Under the pieces are notes generated by a model. The model saw nothing but the letters and a program-made list of their open reading frames with translations. It ran no database searches and was not told the origin of the DNA. A stretch of 8,221 nucleotides of DNA from an uncultured Senegalimassilia sp. (GTDB lineage Bacteria; Actinomycetota; Coriobacteriia; Coriobacteriales; Eggerthellaceae): positions 1 through 8,221 of the forward strand of contig CALEWN010000113.1 of NCBI GenBank assembly GCA_937925385.1, in the 5' to 3' direction. The position numbers and the translations under genes were made by a program. This document shows positions 1 through 5,591 of this stretch, piece by piece. Each line of letters opens with the position of its first letter. The stretch's first letter is position 1.

Positions 1-846
1 CGCAGCCTCCACCCGCTCATTGGCCTCGCGCAGCGTTTCGTAGGCTGCGCGCATCCGCACGTCGGGCTGGCCGACGAACACGGTTCGGGTCATATCCGAG
101 CAGTACCCGTGAGCGCGCGCGCCGAAGTCCATGACCACGCACTGCCCGGCCTCGAGCCGCGCCTCGCCCGGGATGGCGTGGGGACTCGCGCCGTTGGCCC
201 CGCAGGCCACGATCGAGGAGAACGCCAGGCCGGAAGCACCGTGACGCAGCATCCAATCCTCGAGCTCGATCTGCACCTGCCGCTCGGTCATGCCCGGCTT
301 CATGTAGGCGACGATATAGGAGAACGCCGCATCGGTGATAGCCTGGGCCGCCTTCATGCGCGCAACCTCCGACGGCTCCTTGACCGCGCGCAGCATTCGG
401 ACGAAGTCCGAGGTCTCGCGCAGCTGCGGAGATGCCGGAGCTTTGGCAAGGGCGCCCTCGAGCGCGCGGAACGCCGCAAGCGTCATGGAGTCCTCGATGC
501 CGAGCACGATGCTCTCGGATGCCGGCAAGCCGGCGGGCGCGTTCGCATGCCGACGCGTGAACACATCGGCAACCCATTCGCCATGGCCTTGGCGCGCATC
601 ATCGACGACGATGACGCCTTCGCCTTGCGCCGCCTTGCGCGCCGCGCCGCTGTAGCGGGAATCGGTGTGCAGCACCGCGTCATGCGGCGTCACCAAAAGC
701 GCATGCGCCTGTTCGTCGTCGAACACGTCATCGAACGCCGTCAGCCATTCGATGCTGGCGGTGTCGCGCACCAAAAACGTGCGGATGCCGTTTTCCGCCG
801 CCGCATCGCGCAGCCGCTCCAAACGCCCTGCTGCCTGGGCTTTCAT
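1..846 (-). CDS. M24 family Xaa-Pro peptidase (aminopeptidase P / prolidase-like), 3' end cut by window
   Basis: The reading frame is open for 282 codons from an ATG at 846-844 to the window edge, with no stop. Residues 1-140 resemble the creatinase/prolidase N-terminal domain (TDSRYSGAA at 61-69). From about 150 the 'pita-bread' M24 catalytic domain begins with VKEPSEVARMKAAQ. Visible active-site elements are PHAIPG (H223) and VMDFGA...GYCSDMTRTV, giving metal ligands D240 and D251. The spacings H-17-D-11-D match those of E. coli aminopeptidase P. The remaining ligands (one His, two Glu) lie beyond the window. Family members are cytosolic dinuclear-metal enzymes that cleave X-Pro bonds. Whether this one is an aminopeptidase P or a dipeptidase cannot be told from this part. 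The ATG lies one base after the aroQ stop (TAG-C-ATG) and has only a weak GGA upstream, suggesting re-initiation after aroQ. Confidence 0.93.
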   Translation of the reverse strand, partial: MKAQAAGRLERLRDAAAENGIRTFLVRDTASIEWLTAFDDVFDDEQAHALLVTPHDAVLHTDSRYSGAARKAAQGEGVIVVDDARQGHGEWVADVFTRRHANAPAGLPASESIVLGIEDSMTLAAFRALEGALAKAPASPQLRETSDFVRMLRAVKEPSEVARMKAAQAITDAAFSYIVAYMKPGMTERQVQIELEDWMLRHGASGLAFSSIVACGANGASPHAIPGEARLEAGQCVVMDFGARAHGYCSDMTRTVFVGQPDVRMRAAYETLREANERVEAA

Positions 847-847
847 G

Positions 848-1360
848 CTATCCGTCAATGAGATCACGACCTGCCACGATAACCTGACCTGGGGCATAAC
901 GCCCCTCGAAGCCCTCGCCCAGGCGCTCGGTCACGCCTTCGAGCAGGATATCGAGCGCATCGTTGTAGCCAGCGAAGCCGCGGCCCTTGACCTGGGCCAC
1001 GCACGCCGGGGCGATCACCGAGATATGGCGGAACGCCTCACGCGTGCTTACGTCGGAGATGTGCACCTCGACGCACGGCGTGCTCACGCTGCCCAAAGCG
1101 TCGCGCAGCGCATAGGAATAATGGGTATGCGCACCGGGGTTGTACACGATGCCGTCGCACGTGCCATGCGTGGCGTGGATCTTATCGACCAGGTCGCCTT
1201 CATGGTTGGACTGGAAGCACTCCACCTCGCAGCCGCGCGCCTGGGCATATTCGGCGAAGCCGGATTCGAGGTCGCTTAAGGTATCGTTGCCGTACACGCC
1301 CGGCTCGCGGATGCCGAGCATGTTCAGATTAGGCCCGTTGATCAGCAGGATCTTCTTCAT
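848..1360 (-). CDS. aroQ: 3-dehydroquinate dehydratase, type II
   Basis: This is the dodecameric type II dehydroquinase that removes water from 3-dehydroquinate to give 3-dehydroshikimate (shikimate pathway step 3, cytosol). The protein has 170 residues. It starts with NGPNLNMLG (8-16) and carries R18 and the catalytic Y23, QSNHEG (50-55), N74 and H80 in NPGAHTHYS, E98/H100 in VEVHIS, and R111. These equal the M. tuberculosis residues R19, Y24, N75, H81, E99, H101 and R112, each shifted by one. The usual ISN-x-x-x-RE-x-FR block reads ISDVSTREAFR, with D103 in place of Asn. The family is normally about 145 residues; here the match ends near residue 140 and a tail of about 30 residues follows. 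The ATG has GAAAGG 8 nt upstream. The gene lies 129 nt after aroB. Confidence 0.97.
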   Translation of the reverse strand: MKKILLINGPNLNMLGIREPGVYGNDTLSDLESGFAEYAQARGCEVECFQSNHEGDLVDKIHATHGTCDGIVYNPGAHTHYSYALRDALGSVSTPCVEVHISDVSTREAFRHISVIAPACVAQVKGRGFAGYNDALDILLEGVTERLGEGFEGRYAPGQVIVAGRDLIDG

Positions 1361-1368
1361 ATCGCATG

Positions 1369-1374
1369 CCTTTC
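1369..1374 (-). promoter_or_regulatory. Ribosome binding site of aroQ
   Basis: GAAAGG on the minus strand lies 8 nt before the aroQ ATG. It supports this start, which also places the NGPNLN motif at its usual distance from the N terminus. Confidence 0.65.
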
Positions 1375-1395
1375 GTTGCTGTTTGCCGCCGCTTT

Positions 1396-1416
1396 CGGCG
1401 TATGCTCGAAACGCCG
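1396..1416 (-). other. Hairpin in the aroB-aroQ gap
   Basis: A perfect 6-bp inverted repeat CGGCGT/ACGCCG encloses a 9-nt loop, 36 nt before the aroQ start. No U-tract follows in either direction, so it is not an intrinsic terminator. It could affect mRNA stability or translation of aroQ, or be chance in GC-rich DNA. Confidence 0.35.
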
Positions 1417-1476
1417 CATGACCTTGTTCGTCTTCGCGAACCCTCTCAAAGGCCGCACCGCGCTCAGGTCCGTCCG

Positions 1477-1502
1477 AAAAAGGAGGAAGCTAGCGTCGCT
1501 TC
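1477..1502 (-). terminator. Weak terminator or attenuator candidate just after aroB
   Basis: The last aroB codons and stop form a short stem, GAAGC and GCTTC with a 7-nt loop (1498-1502 with 1486-1490). Four nucleotides later comes a run of five U (1477-1481). The stem is only 5 bp and the spacer is long, so it would be inefficient. It sits at the largest gap inside the aro cluster, where partial termination would lower aroQ and peptidase expression. Confidence 0.25.
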
Positions 1503-2605
1503 TGCGCGAAATACGCCTCCAGCTCTTCTAGGATGACGTCATCGGCCACATCGCGAAGCTGCCACTGCCCCACATCATGCAAGCACACGAAGCGAACCTG
1601 CCCGTGACGCGCCTTCTTATCGCGCTTCATCGTTTCAAGCACCTGCGCCGGGGATGCCGCCCAATCAAGCTCGGGCAAGCCGAGATCGTCGAGCAGCTGC
1701 GCCTGCGCCTGGGCAAGCTCTGCCGGCATGTCGGCAAGCCGCATGCCCATACGGGCTGCGAAGCGCATGCCCTCGGCAACCGCATGTCCGTGGCTGTACG
1801 TGCCATATCCCGACAGCTTCTCAATGGCATGGGCCAAAGTGTGGCCATAGTTCAGGCACTCGCGCACGCCGCGGCTTTCCGTTTTATCCTGCGCCACCAC
1901 ATCGGCCTTGAAGACCACGCAGCGGGCGATAGCCTCGGAGACGGCATCGGACCGACGATCGACCATTGCCGGCGCCTGATCGGAGAGCCAGAAGAAGAAC
2001 TCGTCACCATCGATGAGCGCGGTTTTCGCCACCTCGCCGCAACCGCACGCCCACTCGCGAGGCGGCAACGTTGCCAGCACATCGGTGTCGGCGCACACGA
2101 ACGCGGGCTGCTTGAACGCACCTACCAGATTCTTACCGGCGGACAGGTTCACGCCCGTTTTCCCGCCCACGCTGGAATCGACCATGGAGAGAAGCGTGGT
2201 GGGAGCCTGCACCACCTGCACGCCGCGCATGTAGGTTGCCGCGGCAAAACCCGCCAGGTCGCCCACGCAGCCGCCGCCAAGCGCGACCACGACGCAATCG
2301 CGCTCGAGCGCCAGAGCAGCCATGGCCTCGAGCACCTCGCCGAGCACCGTGAGCGATTTCGCCTCCTCGCCCGCAGGAACGCAGATGTCGGAAACGCGAT
2401 ACCCCGCCTGGGCAAGCGATGCCTTCGCGCGGGCCAAGTACAGCGGCCCGACGTTCGTATCGGTGATGACGAGCACCTGCTGCGCATCGGCGATAGCCGG
2501 CACGCCGCGCATGGACGTCCCCAGGGCATCAAGCACCCCGGCCCCGATACGCACGCTGTAGGCATCTTCGCCGGGGATGTTCACCACTACCCTTGTCGCA
2601 GACAC
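1490..2605 (-). CDS. aroB: 3-dehydroquinate synthase
   Basis: AroB converts DAHP to 3-dehydroquinate with NAD+ and a divalent metal (shikimate step 2, cytosol). The 371-residue length is normal. The N-terminal half is the NAD-binding domain, with GEEAKSL (79-85), the dinucleotide loop GGGCVGDLAGF (110-120), the APTTLLSMVDSSVGGKTGVN block (134-153) and GKNLVGAF (157-164). The C-terminal domain supplies the metal ligands: E191 in GCGEVAK, H255 in LNYGHTLAHA and H272 in SHGHAVAEGM. All expected motifs are present. The start is GTG at 2605-2603, chosen because AAGGAAGG lies exactly 6 nt upstream. It overlaps the end of aroK by 19 nt. GTG codons at 2587 and 2584 are alternatives that would remove 6-7 residues. 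The overlap implies translational coupling to aroK. Confidence 0.97.
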   Translation of the reverse strand: MSATRVVVNIPGEDAYSVRIGAGVLDALGTSMRGVPAIADAQQVLVITDTNVGPLYLARAKASLAQAGYRVSDICVPAGEEAKSLTVLGEVLEAMAALALERDCVVVALGGGCVGDLAGFAAATYMRGVQVVQAPTTLLSMVDSSVGGKTGVNLSAGKNLVGAFKQPAFVCADTDVLATLPPREWACGCGEVAKTALIDGDEFFFWLSDQAPAMVDRRSDAVSEAIARCVVFKADVVAQDKTESRGVRECLNYGHTLAHAIEKLSGYGTYSHGHAVAEGMRFAARMGMRLADMPAELAQAQAQLLDDLGLPELDWAASPAQVLETMKRDKKARHGQVRFVCLHDVGQWQLRDVADDVILEELEAYFAQKRR

Positions 2606-3258
2606 AGCACGCCTTCCTTCTCGAGGATCTCCTGGATCTCCTGCGCCACGACGTTGATGGATTTGCCCACGGTGTCGATCGATACGCTGGCAACATCTTC
2701 GTACATGGGCAAACGACCGGCGATGGTCCGTTGCGCGGTCTCAAGGTCCTTGAACAGCGGGCGCGTGGACACATCGCTGACGCGATCGACCGCCTGTTCG
2801 GCGGTGACCTGCAAATACACCACGAAACCGTTGTTCTTCAGAATCTCGCGGTTCTCCTCACGCAGCACGATGCCGCCACCGCAGGACACGAGCATGGGGC
2901 CCTTGTGGGCGAACTCGTCGAGCGCCTGGGTCTCCATGTCGCGAAACGCCTGCTCGCCCTGTTCCGCGAAGATCTGGTTGATAGCCCTGCGTTCGCGACG
3001 CTCGATGTAAGCGTCCAGATCGATGGTGGCCAGACCGCACTGACGGGCCAAACGGCGAGACGTGGAGGTTTTACCCGCGACCATGAAGCCCACGAAGAAC
3101 ACATTGCGCGTCAGCTCGTACGTAGGACGCGCATGGGGCTTGATCTCAGGGTTGTTGACGACGGCGACGACCTCGTCGGGGGTGGTGACCGACAGCGTGT
3201 ACGCTACCGGATTGCTTTCCGGGGTGATATCGCCGTTTTTTGCATCCTGCTGTTCCAT
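2587..3258 (-). CDS. aroK: Shikimate kinase with about 50-residue N-terminal extension
   Basis: Shikimate kinase phosphorylates shikimate at the 3-hydroxyl with ATP (step 5, cytosol). The kinase domain runs from about 51 to 215: P-loop GFMVAGKT (57-64, K63), shikimate-binding D80/D82 and R106 in the IDLDAYIERRE...AFRDME region, GGG (127-129), lid RPL (166-168) and the R182 motif GRLPMYEDVA. These positions equal M. tuberculosis K15, D32, D34, R58 and G79-81 with a constant shift of 48. Two points are unusual. The family P-loop is GxxGxGK[ST], but position four is V60. Also, about 50 residues precede the domain (total 223; the family is usually 165-190). The start is firm: AGGAGG lies 6 nt before the ATG. 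The extension shows no membrane segment or known domain. aroC ends 18 nt upstream and aroB overlaps its 3' end. Confidence 0.94.
   Translation of the reverse strand: MEQQDAKNGDITPESNPVAYTLSVTTPDEVVAVVNNPEIKPHARPTYELTRNVFFVGFMVAGKTSTSRRLARQCGLATIDLDAYIERRERRAINQIFAEQGEQAFRDMETQALDEFAHKGPMLVSCGGGIVLREENREILKNNGFVVYLQVTAEQAVDRVSDVSTRPLFKDLETAQRTIAGRLPMYEDVASVSIDTVGKSINVVAQEIQEILEKEGVLCLRQG
2612..2619 (-). promoter_or_regulatory. Ribosome binding site deciding the GTG start of aroB
   Basis: AAGGAAGG inside the 3' end of aroK lies 6 nt before GTG 2605. The later GTGs have only AAGGG at shorter spacing (2584 would have 5 nt), so the overlapping start is preferred. Confidence 0.7.
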
Positions 3259-3264
3259 GATGAT

Positions 3265-3270
3265 CCTCCT
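3265..3270 (-). promoter_or_regulatory. Ribosome binding site of aroK
   Basis: A perfect AGGAGG lies 6 nt before the aroK ATG, in the 18-nt aroC-aroK gap. It is the strongest ribosome binding site in the window and shows that the long N terminus of AroK is translated. Confidence 0.85.
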
Positions 3271-3276
3271 GGCTGG

Positions 3277-4452
3277 TTAGCGCGACACGGTATTCAACCG
3301 CTGCTTGTATGCTTTGATCGCCGCCTTGATATCGGCCATGTTATCGGAGCCGAACTTGCGCATATACGCGTCCGCTATGGCGAACGCCACCTCGCCCTCG
3401 GCGACTACCGCGCACGCCGGCACGGCGCACACGTCGCTTCGCTCCTTGGAGGCCTGAGCCACCTCGAGCGTGTCAAGGTTCACGGTTTGCAGCGGCTGCA
3501 TAAGCGTGGGAATGGGCTTCATGGCAGCCGTGACCACCAAGGGCATGCCCGTGGTCATGCCGCCCTCAAGACCGCCCGCGTTGTTGGATGCGCGCGTGAA
3601 CTCGGCTTTTGCCCGGTCGAGCAAGATGGGGTCGTGCACTTGCGAACCGGGCTTGCGGGCCGTCTCGAAGCCCATGCCGAATTCGACCCCCTTGATGGCG
3701 GGGATGCTGAACAGAGCGCCGCCGATGGTGGAGGTCAGACGTTCCGTGGGCACGGCGTAACCGCCGACGCCCGGCAAAAGACCGCGCACGACCACGCGGA
3801 ACGTCCCTCCCAAGCTGTCTTTATTCGTGATTGCCCGATCGATCTCGCGCTTCATGGCCTCGCTTGCCTCCGCATCGGGGCAACGGACCTCGCTCGTCTC
3901 GATCTCAAGGGGCGTATAGCGCGCCGCGTTCATGAAGGGGTCCTCTTCCTTCATGACGGCGCTTCCGATGCCGGTGACGTAGGAGAAGATCTCCACGCCC
4001 AGATCGGCTAGGAATTCGCGTGCGATGCCCGCCGCCGCAACGCGCGGCGCAGTGGTGCGGGCGCTTGAACGCTCGAGGATGTTGCGGCAGTCATCGGTGT
4101 TGGTTTTCAACGCGCCCACCAGATCCGCGTGACCCGGACGAGGTGTCACCTCTCGAGCCAGGTCGAGCGGCGGCTCGCCGAACGGGGCCATTCGCTCGGT
4201 CCAGTTTTCCCAATCCCTGTTGGCAACAAGCATGGCAACGGGACTTCCTATGGTGCGCCCGAAGCGCACGCCGGAAATCACCTGCACCGTGTCGCGCTCG
4301 ATCTTCATACGCCCACCCCGGCCGTAGCCTGCCTGGCGGCGCGCTAGGTCGACGTTGATCTGCTCCTCGGATATCTTAAGGCCCGCCGGCTCGTCCTCGA
4401 CGATGGCGACCAAGCCCTGTCCGTGACTCTCTCCTGCTGTGTAGTAGCGCAT
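3277..4452 (-). CDS. aroC: Chorismate synthase
   Basis: AroC removes phosphate from EPSP to make chorismate, using reduced FMN (step 7, cytosol, usually a tetramer). The 391 residues fit the longer actinobacterial-type enzymes. Motifs: GESHG (7-11), RRQAGYGRGGRMKIE (38-52), TPRPGHADL (103-111), RSSAR..APRVAA (129-140), NNAGGLEGGMTTG (290-302) and RSDVCAVPA (338-346). The last two are close to the M. tuberculosis sequence. Deviations from the usual patterns are SARTT where most enzymes have SARET (T133), RVAAAG for RVAAGA, and MTTG for the M-T-N-G seen in mycobacteria. The ATG has AAAAGAGAG 4 nt upstream, a modest ribosome binding site. aroE ends 71 nt upstream, and that gap holds alternative hairpins. 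aroK follows after 18 nt. Confidence 0.97.
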   Translation of the reverse strand: MRYYTAGESHGQGLVAIVEDEPAGLKISEEQINVDLARRQAGYGRGGRMKIERDTVQVISGVRFGRTIGSPVAMLVANRDWENWTERMAPFGEPPLDLAREVTPRPGHADLVGALKTNTDDCRNILERSSARTTAPRVAAAGIAREFLADLGVEIFSYVTGIGSAVMKEEDPFMNAARYTPLEIETSEVRCPDAEASEAMKREIDRAITNKDSLGGTFRVVVRGLLPGVGGYAVPTERLTSTIGGALFSIPAIKGVEFGMGFETARKPGSQVHDPILLDRAKAEFTRASNNAGGLEGGMTTGMPLVVTAAMKPIPTLMQPLQTVNLDTLEVAQASKERSDVCAVPACAVVAEGEVAFAIADAYMRKFGSDNMADIKAAIKAYKQRLNTVSR

Positions 4453-4474
4453 GCTGCTCTCTTTTCGTGCTAAT

Positions 4475-4500
4475 GCGCGGCATTCGATTGTTCGCCGCGC
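4475..4500 (-). promoter_or_regulatory. GC-rich hairpin between aroE and aroC
   Basis: A perfect 7-bp inverted repeat GCGCGGC/GCCGCGC (4494-4500 with 4475-4481) encloses a 12-nt loop. No U-tract follows, so it is not a standard terminator. It ends about 10 nt before the purine-rich ribosome binding site of aroC. Its 5' arm and loop are also complementary to the last codons of aroE (4530-4544), which gives a competing structure. Confidence 0.5.
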
Positions 4501-4523
4501 CGATACGGGTGGCTATGATTACA

Positions 4524-5474
4524 TTACGCGCGCGGACAATCGAACCCGGCGGCGTCGGCCATAAGGTTGAACAGCTCCGCCTCGGAATACGGTATCTCCA
4601 CTTCCGCTATATCGGACACGATGAGCGCCGAGGCCACCGCTTGAGCCACCAGCATGCCCCCGCCGTTGAAAGCCGCCTTGCAATCCGCTGCAAGGGCGTC
4701 GGTCACCAACTTCGTGCGCCCCGATGCGTATACGGCGTCCATAACCACCTGGCCCGGGCGCAAAAGCCCTGTATCGAACGGAGCCGGATCGTCCGGCTTC
4801 ATTCCCACCGGAGTGGCATTGATGATGATGTCCGCAGAGCCCAGCGCCCCCGTCGACGTGGTATAGCTGCCGAACTTGAACGTCGGCTTCGTGTAGGCTT
4901 CGCGAAAGCTGCGATGCCCTTCCTTCACAGCGGGGAAATCGATGGTGGCGTTGGCCAGCTTGCCGAAACGTTCAAGGTAGGCGTCCAGCACGCTATGCGC
5001 GCGCTCCTTGTCGCGCGAGAGCAGCAGCAACACGTCGGCATCGGCGATAGCGCACGCGTGAAGGATGGACAACGCCGTGGGGCCCGTTCCGCACACGACC
5101 ACGCGCTTGCCCCTGAAGTTCACGCCTGCAAGCTCGAGAAACTTGACGCACCCATCGCCGTCGGTATTGAAGCCGATCAGCTGACCGTCCTTGCGGACAA
5201 GCACGTTGGCGCCCTGCGCAAGCTGCGCGCTGGCAGCCTTGCGCGTTGCGGCCTGAAAGGCCAATGGCTTATAAGGGGTGGTGATGTTCACGGACAGGAA
5301 CTCTCGCGCATCCAGAAAAGCGCGGGCGTCGTCCAGCTCGGCGAAATCGGCAAGGGCATAGGTCCAAGGCAGACCCAGCCTTTCGTATAACGCGTTGTAC
5401 ATTACCGGCGATTTCGAATGCGCGACCGGATGCCCCAGGATATAGAGGCGCTCGCCTTCGCTCTGCTCGGTCAT
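4524..5474 (-). CDS. aroE: Shikimate dehydrogenase
   Basis: AroE reduces 3-dehydroshikimate to shikimate with NADPH (step 4, cytosol). The protein has 316 residues; typical AroE has 270-290. Substrate domain: GHPVAHSKSP (14-23, with S20 and S22), NITTPYK (63-69) with K69 as the likely catalytic lysine, and NTDGDG (103-108) with D105. Nucleotide domain: VVVCGTGPTA (125-134), then LSRDKERA where the NADP-contacting NRT usually sits. Next comes NATPVGM (219-225), DAVYASGRTKL (246-256) and GGGMLVAQA (271-279). The extra length lies mostly between about 158 and 210. GANV (88-91) replaces the usual AVNT, and GTGPTA replaces GAGGA. The start is ATG 5474, with AGGAAGG 6 nt upstream. An in-frame ATG 21 codons earlier lacks a ribosome binding site and lies inside the probable promoter. 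A quinate-active paralogue is possible, but the aro context favours AroE. Confidence 0.93.
   Translation of the reverse strand: MTEQSEGERLYILGHPVAHSKSPVMYNALYERLGLPWTYALADFAELDDARAFLDAREFLSVNITTPYKPLAFQAATRKAASAQLAQGANVLVRKDGQLIGFNTDGDGCVKFLELAGVNFRGKRVVVCGTGPTALSILHACAIADADVLLLLSRDKERAHSVLDAYLERFGKLANATIDFPAVKEGHRSFREAYTKPTFKFGSYTTSTGALGSADIIINATPVGMKPDDPAPFDTGLLRPGQVVMDAVYASGRTKLVTDALAADCKAAFNGGGMLVAQAVASALIVSDIAEVEIPYSEAELFNLMADAAGFDCPRA
4530..4544 (-). promoter_or_regulatory. Segment at the aroE 3' end complementary to the aroE-aroC hairpin
   Basis: The minus-strand RNA reads TTCGATTGTCCGCGC here. It can pair with GCGCGG-CGA-ACAATCGAA (4500-4483), giving 15 base pairs (6 + 9) around a single 3-nt bulge. 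The loop of 29 nt contains the aroE stop. A ribosome finishing aroE would cover this segment, so the choice of fold could depend on aroE translation. The pairing is seen; the regulatory role is inference. Confidence 0.4.
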
Positions 5475-5480
5475 GGAATT

Positions 5481-5487
5481 CCTTCCT
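5481..5487 (-). promoter_or_regulatory. Ribosome binding site deciding the aroE start
   Basis: AGGAAGG lies exactly 6 nt before ATG 5474. The upstream in-frame ATG at 5537 is preceded by ACAAAGCTAGT, with no purine-rich site, so the longer 337-residue version is rejected. Confidence 0.8.
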
Positions 5488-5515
5488 GGTCGATCAAGGG
5501 CCTGCAGTTTAGCAG

Positions 5516-5551
5516 GGATTTCATCATACCAATGCATACTAGCTTTGTAGG
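5516..5551 (-). promoter_or_regulatory. Candidate promoter of the aro cluster (extended -10)
   Basis: The minus strand carries TGGTATGAT (5531-5523), an extended -10: TGn followed by TATGAT, which matches TATAAT at five of six positions. Seventeen nucleotides upstream, CCTACA (5551-5546) is a poor -35 (three of six). Transcription would start near 5516, leaving a leader of about 40 nt with the aroE ribosome binding site. It lies in the 117-nt yqeG-aroE gap. Confidence 0.45.
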
Positions 5552-5564
5552 GGTTAATTCCCCC
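5550..5564. promoter_or_regulatory. GGGG-TTAATT-CCCCC palindrome upstream of aroE
   Basis: A 4-bp G/C inverted repeat surrounds TTAATT, touching the proposed -35 region of the aroE promoter. It is short. It could be an operator half-site pair or chance. No U-tract follows on the minus strand (TACAAAG), so it is not a yqeG terminator. Confidence 0.25.
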
Positions 5565-5591
5565 ATGAGGCCCATCAAATAGGCGGTTTCG

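Larger units (their letters stand above)
1357..1419 (-). other. Possible small leader ORF coupled to aroQ (speculative)
   Basis: An ATG at 1419-1417 opens a 20-codon frame (begins MRRFEHT, ends ERHAI). Its TGA overlaps the aroQ ATG as ATGA, the arrangement typical of translational coupling. The frame stays open upstream, so a GTG at 1458-1456 could give 33 codons. Against it: an AAGG lies only 2 nt before the ATG, too close for a normal ribosome binding site, no known protein is recognised, and open frames are common in high-GC DNA. Confidence 0.15.

Noticed and set aside
1476..1489. AAAAAGGAGG on the plus strand as a ribosome binding site
   Set aside because: No start codon follows at a workable distance (a TAG comes next) and no plus-strand gene is credible there.
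1577..3010. Plus-strand open frame of 477 codons across aroB and aroK
   Set aside because: It is antisense to two genes with complete family motifs. The frame stays open because of GC-rich codon bias, and its translation (rich in His, Arg, Ala) matches no family.
2593..4011. Plus-strand open frame of 472 codons across aroK and aroC
   Set aside because: It is an antisense shadow of conserved genes with no recognisable domain.
4467..5390. Plus-strand open frame of 307 codons opposite aroE
   Set aside because: AroE on the minus strand has all its motifs and a strong ribosome binding site. The plus frame has none.
4524..5537. Longer AroE starting at ATG 5537
   Set aside because: It has no ribosome binding site and lies at the proposed promoter. 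The extra 21 residues precede the normal AroE N terminus, while ATG 5474 has AGGAAGG at 6 nt.
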